A stretch of DNA of 5,490 nt from Nitrospirota bacterium (GTDB lineage: Bacteria > Nitrospirota > Thermodesulfovibrionia > Thermodesulfovibrionales > Magnetobacteriaceae): the NCBI GenBank assembly GCA_015233265.1, contig JADFXZ010000100.1, positions 1 through 5,490 of the forward strand, written 5' to 3'. Made by a program: the position numbers and the translations under genes. Below the pieces are notes generated by a model. That model saw only the letters and a program-made list of their open reading frames with translations, ran no database searches and had not been told where the DNA came from. Within the stretch, counting starts at the first letter, position 1; every line of letters starts with the position of its first letter. Positions 1 through 5,490 of the stretch are shown piece after piece.

Positions 1-991
1 GGACGCGAAATTCTTCCTCTCCTTCGGCGATCTGTCTGACTCCAGCCAACTGACAAGCATAATTTATAACGTCAAACCAGATGAGATATACCACCTCGGC
101 GCTCAAAGCCACGTCCGGGTCAGTTTCGACATGCCTGAATACACCGGCGATGTAACGGGCTTAGGCACTACACGAGTCCTCGAGGCGTTGAGAAAAAGCG
201 GGATTGCCTCGAAATTCTATCAGGCATCGTCCTCAGAGATGTTTGGTGGTGCCCCCGCCCCTCAGAACGAACTCACACCATTTTGCCCCAGAAGCCCATA
301 TGCCGCCGCAAAGGTCTATGCCTACTGGATGACTGTAAACTACAGGGAAGGCTATGGGATGTTTGCCTGTAACGGTATTTTATTTAACCACGAATCGCCT
401 CGCCGCGGCGAGACATTCGTAACGAGGAAGGTGACCATGTCGGCTGCCGCTATTATTGCTGGCAAACAAAAGAAACTCTACATGGGAAACCTTGACTCCA
501 AGCGCGATTGGGGCTTTGCCCCCGAATATGTCTACTGCCAGTGGCTGATACTTCAGCAGGACAAACCGGGAGATTTTGCCATTGGCACGGGTGAGACTCA
601 CACGGTAAGGGAATTCGTAGAGCATACATTTAGTTACGCGGGGATTGAGATTCAGTGGCGCGGCTGCGGTTTAGCTGAACAAGGCATCGTCAGGTCGCTG
701 TCGCCATCGCTTAACTCAGCGCTGAAGCCCGGAGATGTAATAATAGAAATAGACCCGGGGTATTTTCGCCCCACAGAGGTCAATGTCTTGCTTGCCGATA
801 TAACAAAGGCGGCGCGGGAGCTTAACTGGCAGCCAAGGGTTACGTTTAAAGAACTCGTGAAGATCATGGTTGACGCCGATATGCAGGCAGCTGGCCTGAG
901 GCCGCCCGGGCATGGCAATAAAATCCTTGCCGAGAAAGACCTCAGCTGGACAAGCACAAATATGGGCACAAATACGGGGATACACAGATGA
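1..991 (+). CDS. gmd: GDP-mannose 4,6-dehydratase, 5'-truncated by window edge
   Basis: Converts GDP-D-mannose to GDP-4-keto-6-deoxy-D-mannose, the first step towards GDP-L-fucose and other GDP-deoxyhexoses; a cytosolic, NADP-dependent extended short-chain dehydrogenase. The reading frame is open from base 2, giving 329 visible residues. About 55-60 N-terminal residues, including the GxxGxxG nucleotide loop, lie outside the window. The visible start DAKFFLSFGDLSD matches the family region 'KFHLHYGDLSD', so the ATG at 131 is internal. Seen: QASSSEMFG (catalytic Ser/Glu region), SPYAAAK with catalytic Tyr (codon 299-301) and Lys (311-313), the GMD hallmark NGILFNHESPRRGETFVTRK, then GNLDSKRDWGFAPEYV, TGETHTVREFVE and YFRPTEV. 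The E. coli RDWGHA is RDWGFA here, a variant I recall from other bacterial GMDs. The TGA stop (989-991) overlaps the ATG of the next gene, indicating one operon with coupled translation. Confidence 0.96.
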   Translation, partial: DAKFFLSFGDLSDSSQLTSIIYNVKPDEIYHLGAQSHVRVSFDMPEYTGDVTGLGTTRVLEALRKSGIASKFYQASSSEMFGGAPAPQNELTPFCPRSPYAAAKVYAYWMTVNYREGYGMFACNGILFNHESPRRGETFVTRKVTMSAAAIIAGKQKKLYMGNLDSKRDWGFAPEYVYCQWLILQQDKPGDFAIGTGETHTVREFVEHTFSYAGIEIQWRGCGLAEQGIVRSLSPSLNSALKPGDVIIEIDPGYFRPTEVNVLLADITKAARELNWQPRVTFKELVKIMVDADMQAAGLRPPGHGNKILAEKDLSWTSTNMGTNTGIHR

Positions 992-2055
992 ACAAGAATT
1001 CCAGAATATTCGTCGCCGGGTACAGGGGCCTCGTAGGGTCTGCAATCCTCAGACACCTCAACAAGATGGCATATACGAACATCATCGTAAGGACGAGTTC
1101 TGAACTTGATCTGAGGCGGCAGCTCGATACAGAGAAATTTTTTGAGGCCGAGCGCCCCGAATATTGCTTTATAGCCGCGGCTAAAGTCGGCGGCATCGTT
1201 GCCAACAACACATATAAGGCCGAGTTCATATACGATAACCTGATGATAGCCGCAAATATAATAAACTCAGCATGGAAGTACGGTGTTACGAAACTGATAA
1301 ACCTTGGCTCATCGTGCATATACCCCAAGCACGCCCCTCAGCCGATGAAGGAGGCACACCTTCTTACAGGACCCCTTGAGCCTACAAATGAGCCATATGC
1401 CATCGCCAAGATCTCTGCCCTAAAGCTCTGCAGATACTATAACGAGCAGTACGGCACAAACTATTTAACCGTTATGCCGACGAATCTCTATGGTCCGCAT
1501 GACAACTATAACCTTGAGACAGCTCATGTGCTTCCTGCCCTTATCAGGAAATTTCACCTCGCAGCCCTTCTGGAGACAGGCAGCAGCATAAACGCCATAA
1601 GAAGAGACCTCGCCGCCGCCCCGGCTGGCTTCGGCCTAAATGCCACGCATGGAGGCGATATAATAACAACGCTCGAAACCCTTGGCATCACCGCAAAAGC
1701 AGTCACTCTTTGGGGCAGCGGAGAGCCTTACAGGGAATTTCTATACTCAGATGACCTCGCAGAGGCATGTGTTTACTTGATGGAACACCACAACCACGAG
1801 GCGCTTGGAGAACTGCTTAACATTGGCACCGGCGAGGATATGCAAATAAAGGACATCGCCGCATTAGTGAAAAAAATCGTTGGATTTAAGGGTGAGATCC
1901 TCTATGACAGGACAAAACCTGACGGCTCTCCCAGAAAACTCCTCGATGTCTCCAAGATAACGGCACTTGGCTTTCAACCATCGACCGGCTTCGAGGAAGG
2001 GATAAAAAAGGCATATGACTCCTATCTGAAGACCATTGAGGCTGTCCATGATTAA
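988..2055 (+). CDS. fcl: GDP-L-fucose synthase (epimerase/reductase)
   Basis: Bifunctional 3,5-epimerase/4-reductase that turns the GMD product into GDP-L-fucose using NADPH; cytosolic extended SDR. The 355-residue protein shows the nucleotide loop GYRGLVGSA (residues 11-19), AAKVGGI (64-70), the catalytic serine in LGSSCIYP (S108, with C110 matching the catalytic Cys109 of E. coli), Y137 and K141 in EPYAIAK, MPTNLYGPHDNYN, H180 (E. coli His179), then LWGSGEPYREFLY and NIGTGE. The family is usually about 310-320 residues. The excess comes mostly from an insertion at about residues 193-228, between RKFH and VTLWGSG. I recall a similar insertion in Bacteroidetes-type enzymes. The ATG overlaps the gmd stop and is preceded by GGGGA (976-980) at 7-base spacing, so the start is well supported. 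It forms a two-step GDP-fucose pathway with gmd. Confidence 0.96.
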   Translation: MNKNSRIFVAGYRGLVGSAILRHLNKMAYTNIIVRTSSELDLRRQLDTEKFFEAERPEYCFIAAAKVGGIVANNTYKAEFIYDNLMIAANIINSAWKYGVTKLINLGSSCIYPKHAPQPMKEAHLLTGPLEPTNEPYAIAKISALKLCRYYNEQYGTNYLTVMPTNLYGPHDNYNLETAHVLPALIRKFHLAALLETGSSINAIRRDLAAAPAGFGLNATHGGDIITTLETLGITAKAVTLWGSGEPYREFLYSDDLAEACVYLMEHHNHEALGELLNIGTGEDMQIKDIAALVKKIVGFKGEILYDRTKPDGSPRKLLDVSKITALGFQPSTGFEEGIKKAYDSYLKTIEAVHD

Positions 2056-2063
2056 CGCTGACC

Positions 2064-2450
2064 ATGTTTAAAAATATAAATAATTTATTTCTCCTCAGCA
2101 TCGACCATGCACAAACGAGACCGCAAGGCGGCGGCACCGTCGCATTAGCTGTTTGCCTGTTGAGTCTGCTGAGCTGTGCTCTGGTGCTGTCCACTTCTTA
2201 TATAATCCCGGACGCGGCATACAACGCCCTTTCTATAAGACATTTTTCGATGCCTGCCCATCAGACAATGGACGCACAGGACAACTCAACGCAGCCTGAA
2301 GCCTCCTCCAGCTCCTGTGTGGGCGATGCAATGTGCACAAGCTGCGTCATGTGTGACGACTGCGGAAGTCTTGCCACGACGTGCGAAGGCTGCTCTGCCG
2401 CCGATGCCTGTACGGATTGCGGCGCCGTTTCGTGTGACTGCGCCTTGTAG
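2064..2450 (+). CDS. Hypothetical membrane-anchored cysteine-rich protein
   Basis: I do not recognise this 128-residue protein. A hydrophobic segment spans about residues 25-48 (TVALAVCLLSLLSCALVLST), preceded by a short polar stretch with one Arg. A linker to about residue 84 has few charges. The tail (85-126) holds 11 cysteines spaced C-x5-C-x2-C-x2-C-x2-C-x6-C-x2-C-x5-C-x2-C-x4-C-x-C, is acidic, and has no Lys, Arg or His after His66. This could be a metal-binding, disulfide-rich or metallothionein-like domain held at the membrane. LLSC at 35-38 resembles a lipobox, but it sits inside the hydrophobic run rather than at its end, so a lipoprotein reading is doubtful. The ATG is 8 bases after fcl with no clear Shine-Dalgarno (GAGG at 2038-2041 is too distant), so translation may depend on coupling or the start may be further in. 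Codon style resembles the neighbours. It shares its frame with the downstream lgt-like gene, with TAG at 2448-2450 between them. Confidence 0.68.
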   Translation: MFKNINNLFLLSIDHAQTRPQGGGTVALAVCLLSLLSCALVLSTSYIIPDAAYNALSIRHFSMPAHQTMDAQDNSTQPEASSSSCVGDAMCTSCVMCDDCGSLATTCEGCSAADACTDCGAVSCDCAL

Positions 2451-2461
2451 CGCCCTGCGCC

Positions 2462-2465
2462 AGGG
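2462..2465 (+). promoter_or_regulatory. Ribosome-binding site supporting a TTG start for the lgt-like gene
   Basis: AGGG lies six bases before TTG at 2472. This TTG is the only start-like codon in frame between the upstream TAG (2448-2450) and the first transmembrane segment of the lgt-like protein. The next in-frame ATG would remove the first membrane helix. The site therefore decides the start, although AGGG is a modest match to the Shine-Dalgarno consensus. Confidence 0.5.
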
Positions 2466-2471
2466 TCAGCA

Positions 2472-3287
2472 TTGGGCAGACTAATTTCATTTTTTCTAAT
2501 AGAACACTGCGGCTGCGGGGGGCTTTCCCTTTTATCCCGCGGTTATCTCCTATTTTTTGCCGCTGGTGTAGTTTCATTCACCGTCCTTGTCTCTATCGAA
2601 ATGAGACGCTTGAGGCTTGCCGCTGAATACTTCTACGTTTTATTTATATCCCTCATATTCGGCCTTGCAGGGGCAAGGGTAATACCTATTATACAGGCGT
2701 TTGCCTCCCCAAAAGGGCTGTCATGGCAAGGCGTTATTCACGGTGGCATGGTCTTTTATGGCGGACTTGGCGGTGTTTATCTGGCCTCGTTTATATTACT
2801 TAGGGCCAGGCGGCTGCGGCCATTTCCATATATCGACATTATTAGTTTATACGTGCCGCTTGCCCATTCTTTTGGCAGGATTGGCTGTTTTCTTGTGGGC
2901 TGCTGTTTTGGCAGGATAACGCAATCACGCATAGGGGTTTCCTATCCAGTGGGAAGTCCTGCCTACACTCAGCATCTCTCACACGGCATGATATACCCTG
3001 AGAGCGTTAAATCGCTGCCCGTGATCCCTGTCCAGATACTTGAGGCGGTTTTAAATGTGATAATATTTGCCGTACTCTATGCAAAAAAACCCCGTGCAAA
3101 TGATGGTGAATTGACGGCCACCTACCTCATTCTTTACGCAGTATGCCGGTTTTTTATCGAATTCATGAGGGATGACGCCATTAGGGGGATATATTCAGGG
3201 ATTTCGACGGCTCAATACATCAGTGCCGCCATAATAATCGCCGGTATTTACACGTTATTGCTGCTTAATACAAAAATTCGTTCATAG
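2472..3287 (+). CDS. lgt: Divergent prolipoprotein diacylglyceryl transferase (Lgt) family protein
   Basis: Lgt moves diacylglycerol from phosphatidylglycerol to the lipobox cysteine of prolipoproteins in the inner membrane. The 271-residue product has about seven hydrophobic segments (roughly 22-41, 52-76, 87-112, 121-143, 183-203, 214-232, 245-265) and aligns along its length with Lgt: GGMVFYGGLGG (91-101), the signature region GRIGCFLVGCCFGR (135-148), VIPVQILEA (184-192) and the C-terminal RFFIEFMRDD (226-235). By motif alignment it keeps the equivalents of E. coli Arg143 (R136), Gly154 (G147) and Arg239 (R233). It replaces Tyr26 with R23, His103 with Y96, Asn146 with C139 and Glu151 with C144. 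I recall a subgroup with a GRIGCFxxGCCxG signature, so it is probably an established branch, but lipoprotein modification is an inference here. The N-terminus carries an unusual EHCGCGG. TTG start; it lies 21 bases behind a Cys-rich gene in the same frame. Confidence 0.83.
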   Translation: MGRLISFFLIEHCGCGGLSLLSRGYLLFFAAGVVSFTVLVSIEMRRLRLAAEYFYVLFISLIFGLAGARVIPIIQAFASPKGLSWQGVIHGGMVFYGGLGGVYLASFILLRARRLRPFPYIDIISLYVPLAHSFGRIGCFLVGCCFGRITQSRIGVSYPVGSPAYTQHLSHGMIYPESVKSLPVIPVQILEAVLNVIIFAVLYAKKPRANDGELTATYLILYAVCRFFIEFMRDDAIRGIYSGISTAQYISAAIIIAGIYTLLLLNTKIRS

Positions 3288-3321
3288 ACGCAAGACGGTT
3301 GTCAGAAGTTTAGATCCCATG

Positions 3322-3400
3322 AATCATCCTGAGCCTGTCGTTTCTGCAAATCATCCTGAGCTTGCCGTTTCTACAAATCATCCTGAGCCTGTCGAAGGAC
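3322..3400. repeat. 27-bp tandem repeat, about 2.7 units, in convergent intergenic region
   Basis: Units begin at 3322, 3349 and 3376, each starting with AATCATCCTGAG. Units 1 and 3 read AATCATCCTGAGCCTGTCG; unit 2 differs by two C/T changes (cttgccg). Units 1 and 2 end with TTTCTGCA and TTTCTACA, while unit 3 runs into AAGGAC. The core CATCCTGAGCCTGTCGAAGG resembles a dispersed intergenic element that I recall from many bacterial genomes (reverse complement CCTTCGACAGGCTCAGGATG), so this may be a locally duplicated member of a genome-wide repeat. It is non-coding and lies between two convergent genes. Confidence 0.85.
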
Positions 3401-3422
3401 GCCTGAGAATTTGAGACAGGTT
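3386..3422. other. Possible stem-loop between convergent genes
   Basis: CCTGTC (3388-3393) is exactly complementary to GACAGG (3415-3420), extendable by one G-U and one A-U pair, with a loop of about 21 bases. It lies just after the MCP stop codon on the minus strand and about 100 bases past the lgt-like gene. It might help end transcription from either side, but no T-run follows it and the loop is long, so it is not a typical intrinsic terminator. Confidence 0.25.
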
Positions 3423-3423
3423 A

Positions 3424-5322
3424 TCAGTGGTAAGCTATCTCTTTTTTGCAGCTGTCATCCACTTTAAAATACAATATGGCATCCTGCAGCGTTTGCGCCT
3501 GGCAGGAGAGTTTCTCTGACATTGAGTGAAGAATCTCTGTGGAAGAGGCATTGCGCTGGATGACCTTATCAAGCTGCTGCATTGCGGTATTAATCTGCTG
3601 AGCGCCGATGTCTTGTTCTTTGGTTGAGGCACTTATCTCTTCCACTAAACCGGCGGTTTTTTGTATATCTACTACAAGTTTACGGAGCATTTCACCAGTT
3701 GCCCCAGCGATTTTAACGCTCGACGACGATAGCTCGATTATCTCAGCGGCTGCCTTTTGGCTTCTTTCGGCAAGCTTTCTGACCTCTGCGGCCACAACTG
3801 CAAACCCCTTTCCATATTCCCCGGCGCGTGCGGCCTCTATGGCGGCGTTTAGGGCAAGCAGATTGGTTTGGCGTGAGATCTCATCTATTATCGATATCTT
3901 GCTTGCAATTTTATTCATAACATCGACGGCCTCCTCCATAGCCTTGCCGCTTTCCTTAGCTTGCGCTGCGACTGCTGTTGCTATTGTCTCTGTGTTTTTA
4001 GAATTATCGGCGGTTTGTTTGATTACCGAGGAGACTTCCTCAACCGAGGCGGATGTCTGCTCAACCGCAGAGGCCTGCTCAGTTGCCCCCTCCGCTATTT
4101 GTCTTGAACTTTCCATTAACTCATGGCTGCCGTTTGTTACCGAGTCTGATACATTCTTAACATTGGATACGATGCACTGGAGGTTTTCCACCATATGTTT
4201 CATGGCGGCATAGAGGCCGGTCAGTTTTTTATTGTCTGCGGCAAAAGTTACCGTTAGGTCTCCGGTTGAAATCCTTTGCGCTATTTCTACTACCACCGAA
4301 GGCTCCGCGCCTAACTGTCTGAGGATTCCCAATGTCGTAACGTATGTTATAAGCAAGGCCATCACTGTCAGGACAATGGACAGTATCACGTAGATCAACA
4401 AATAGCCGCGGGCGCTGGTCATCAGGGCGCTGGTCTGCTGCGCAAGGTCAAGCGAGAGTCTGTCCTCTATCTCTTTCAGGAGATTAATCTTGTCTGTCAT
4501 TGTGCTAAACCAGTACGAGGGGTCAATACCAAAGCCGCCTTCCGCCGCCTTTTCGATAGCAATTTTTCTCATTCTCTCTATCTCAGTTATTGTCTTACCA
4601 GTCATCTTTGTCTTAAAAAATTCCTTCTGCGACTCGGTGGCAAAGGACAAATACATGCTGTTGTAGGTATCCTGGGCGGCCACAAGCGATGTGAATTTCA
4701 CGAACATCCCCGGCCCAAAGCGGTCTGCCGCAAAGGTATTGCTCATCGTTGCCCGCTCGATTCCCGCCCTCTCCTTTCCATACAGGAAATTAACGTATGC
4801 CGAGGACAGCTTCACAACATCGGCATTTGTGCTTAGACCGGCAATGTTAGACACAAGGCTCAGGAAATCCGAAATCGTCGTGGAGTAATAGCCGATTGCC
4901 TCGGCCACGGGGATGGTTAAGGCGCTGACGGCGTCCCGTTTATTTTTCAGCTCATCGAGATTTTTTAGCGCGCCGTTGATTTTTTCCCTAAAACCGCTGC
5001 CGAAGCTTAATGAGTCAAACCCCTGCAAGGCATCCCTTAAATCTTTTATCTTTTCGTCTGTCTTTGCCCTTTGGCCGGGGAGTTCCGAGGAGAACTTCGC
5101 TCCGCCGCTGCCTATGAAACCCGCCGTCATGCCCCGCTCTTTTTGAGCCTCATGTACAAAGGCGCTTATTTTTATGGCAAGGGTAGACAGGGTGTGCAGG
5201 GATTTCATCTCCTTTAGCGTTACGTATCTAGCAGCCACCGCCGTTACAGAAAAATAAAGGAACCCTGCTAACGGCAAAATAAGCAGTAAGACAAGTTTAT
5301 TCTTTAGACTTATATTATCCAT
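3424..5322 (-). CDS. Methyl-accepting chemotaxis protein with NIT (nitrate/nitrite-sensing) domain
   Basis: Transmembrane chemoreceptor that controls CheA through CheW. Of 632 residues: a short cytoplasmic start, TM1 at about 8-32, and a periplasmic sensor at about 35-305. The sensor matches the NIT family by HEAQKERGMTAGFIGS (57-72) and by GKERAGIERATMSNTFAADR (182-201). TM2 follows at about 306-332, HAMP at about 328-385, and a coiled-coil signalling domain at 386-622 with the conserved hairpin tip EISRQTNLLALNAAIEAARA (481-500) followed by GKGFAVVAAEVRKLAERS. It ends ...FKVDDSCKKEIAYH with no NWETF-type CheR/CheB docking pentapeptide. NIT domains are known nitrate/nitrite sensors; the ligand here is inferred. 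The ATG has a strong Shine-Dalgarno (GGAGGA) and overlaps by 8 bases the end of the upstream glycosyltransferase gene, so the two are probably co-transcribed. The neighbouring genes give no clue to the chemotaxis pathway it feeds. Confidence 0.96.
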   Translation of the reverse strand: MDNISLKNKLVLLLILPLAGFLYFSVTAVAARYVTLKEMKSLHTLSTLAIKISAFVHEAQKERGMTAGFIGSGGAKFSSELPGQRAKTDEKIKDLRDALQGFDSLSFGSGFREKINGALKNLDELKNKRDAVSALTIPVAEAIGYYSTTISDFLSLVSNIAGLSTNADVVKLSSAYVNFLYGKERAGIERATMSNTFAADRFGPGMFVKFTSLVAAQDTYNSMYLSFATESQKEFFKTKMTGKTITEIERMRKIAIEKAAEGGFGIDPSYWFSTMTDKINLLKEIEDRLSLDLAQQTSALMTSARGYLLIYVILSIVLTVMALLITYVTTLGILRQLGAEPSVVVEIAQRISTGDLTVTFAADNKKLTGLYAAMKHMVENLQCIVSNVKNVSDSVTNGSHELMESSRQIAEGATEQASAVEQTSASVEEVSSVIKQTADNSKNTETIATAVAAQAKESGKAMEEAVDVMNKIASKISIIDEISRQTNLLALNAAIEAARAGEYGKGFAVVAAEVRKLAERSQKAAAEIIELSSSSVKIAGATGEMLRKLVVDIQKTAGLVEEISASTKEQDIGAQQINTAMQQLDKVIQRNASSTEILHSMSEKLSCQAQTLQDAILYFKVDDSCKKEIAYH

Positions 5323-5490
5323 TTAATCCTCCCCCCATTTTTTGAGCCAGTGGTTTGTCAGACAAGAGTCTATTAATCTTTTGCGCAAGGTCTTTAGAGA
5401 AGTCTTCAGGGACGACCGGCTCAAAGGGGCTTGCCTTGTGCTGGTCAAATCTGACCAGATACCCTGTTTGCCCGTCTTCGATTATCTCGA
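5315..5490 (-). CDS. Glycosyltransferase family 4 (glycogen-synthase-like), C-terminal end only
   Basis: Partial gene entering from the right edge. The 57 visible C-terminal residues begin EIIEDGQTGYLVRFDQHK, typical of the end of the nucleotide-sugar-binding domain of GT-B retaining glycosyltransferases (E-x-V/I-x-D-G-x-T-G-x-L-V). They continue with PFEPVVPEDFSKDLAQKINR and LLSDKPLAQKMG, which recall the GT4 glycogen synthases of the Corynebacterium type, where F-E-P...P-E-x-F...LA..IN.LL is common. The acceptor and sugar cannot be told from this fragment; glycogen/alpha-glucan or surface-glycan synthesis are both possible. After KMG the family normally continues for about 30 residues (GRxRV..xFSW...). 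Here it ends GGLNG-TAA at 5315, inside the MCP start region, so the product looks C-terminally shortened. Confidence 0.8.
   Translation of the reverse strand, partial: EIIEDGQTGYLVRFDQHKASPFEPVVPEDFSKDLAQKINRLLSDKPLAQKMGGGLNG
5327..5332 (-). promoter_or_regulatory. Ribosome-binding site of the MCP, inside the glycosyltransferase coding end
   Basis: On the minus strand GGAGGA precedes the MCP ATG by 4 bases (GGAGG by 5) and is part of a longer G-rich run beginning with six Gs (5336-5331). It also encodes the Gly-Gly near the end of the upstream glycosyltransferase. This supports the MCP start chosen and implies translational coupling. Confidence 0.8.

Noticed and set aside
131..991. gmd starting at ATG 131
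   Set aside because: The frame is open back to base 2 and the upstream residues match conserved GMD sequence (FGDLSD, PDEIYHLGAQSHV), so this ATG is internal and the gene is cut by the window edge.
652..1328. Several minus-strand open frames (up to 134 codons) opposite gmd and fcl
   Set aside because: They overlap strongly supported conserved genes and show no domain, start signal or family resemblance.
2154..2179. Lipoprotein signal peptide in the Cys-rich protein (LLSC at residues 35-38)
   Set aside because: The cysteine lies in the middle of the hydrophobic segment, which continues for about ten residues after it, and Leu at position -2 is atypical; a membrane anchor fits better.
2448..2450. 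TAG decoded as pyrrolysine or another amino acid to make one long Cys-rich/Lgt protein
   Set aside because: No supporting decoding gene is in view and the downstream gene has its own plausible TTG and AGGG site; kept only as a speculative alternative in the findings.
2347..2577. 76-codon minus-strand open frame across the Cys-rich/lgt-like junction
   Set aside because: Arg- and Ser-rich low-information sequence opposite two plus-strand genes; best read as a shadow.
3322..3400. CRISPR-like array
   Set aside because: The units are contiguous 27-base tandem copies with no unique spacers, only about 2.7 copies, and no cas genes nearby.
3288..3423. Intrinsic terminator for the lgt-like gene or the MCP
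   Set aside because: The only stem found (3388-3393 with 3415-3420) has a long loop and no T-run on either strand.
3608..4213. 201-codon open frame on the plus strand
   Set aside because: It lies antisense to the highly conserved MCP signalling domain; its Ser/Ala-rich product is the complement of alanine- and glutamate-rich coiled coil and resembles no family.

Overview
The window comes from a bacterial chromosome of middling base composition. It has Gram-negative-style surface-sugar genes, a Lgt-family membrane enzyme and a nitrate/nitrite-sensing (NIT-domain) chemoreceptor, so the host is probably motile and makes a fucose- or deoxyhexose-bearing surface glycan. The combination would fit a Nitrospirota or deltaproteobacterium-like lineage. 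That placement is an impression from protein style, not a demonstrated assignment.

Plus strand, 1-3287: four tightly packed genes run left to right. First is the 3' part of gmd (GDP-mannose 4,6-dehydratase), whose stop overlaps the start of fcl (GDP-L-fucose synthase) in an ATGA junction. These are the two consecutive enzymes that turn GDP-mannose into GDP-L-fucose. Eight bases after fcl comes a small unrecognised membrane-anchored protein with 11 cysteines in its last 44 residues. After a 21-base gap comes a divergent prolipoprotein diacylglyceryl transferase (Lgt) family protein starting at TTG. The Cys-rich gene and the lgt-like gene lie in the same reading frame, separated by one TAG and seven sense codons.

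Convergent gap, 3288-3423: a short intergenic region carries a 27-base tandem repeat of about 2.7 units, built on AATCATCCTGAGCCTGTCG, and a possible stem-loop. No classical terminator is visible.

Minus strand, 5490-3424: the 3' end of a GT4 / glycogen-synthase-like glycosyltransferase enters from the right edge and overlaps by 8 bases the start of a full-length methyl-accepting chemotaxis protein with a NIT sensor domain. The glycosyltransferase appears to stop about 30 residues early, and its last codons contain the ribosome-binding site of the chemoreceptor.

The most unusual items are the Cys-rich protein paired in frame with a Lgt homologue lacking several residues essential in E. coli Lgt, the shortened glycosyltransferase coupled to a chemoreceptor, and the intergenic tandem repeat. 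Nothing here is a clear-cut new defence or mobile system.
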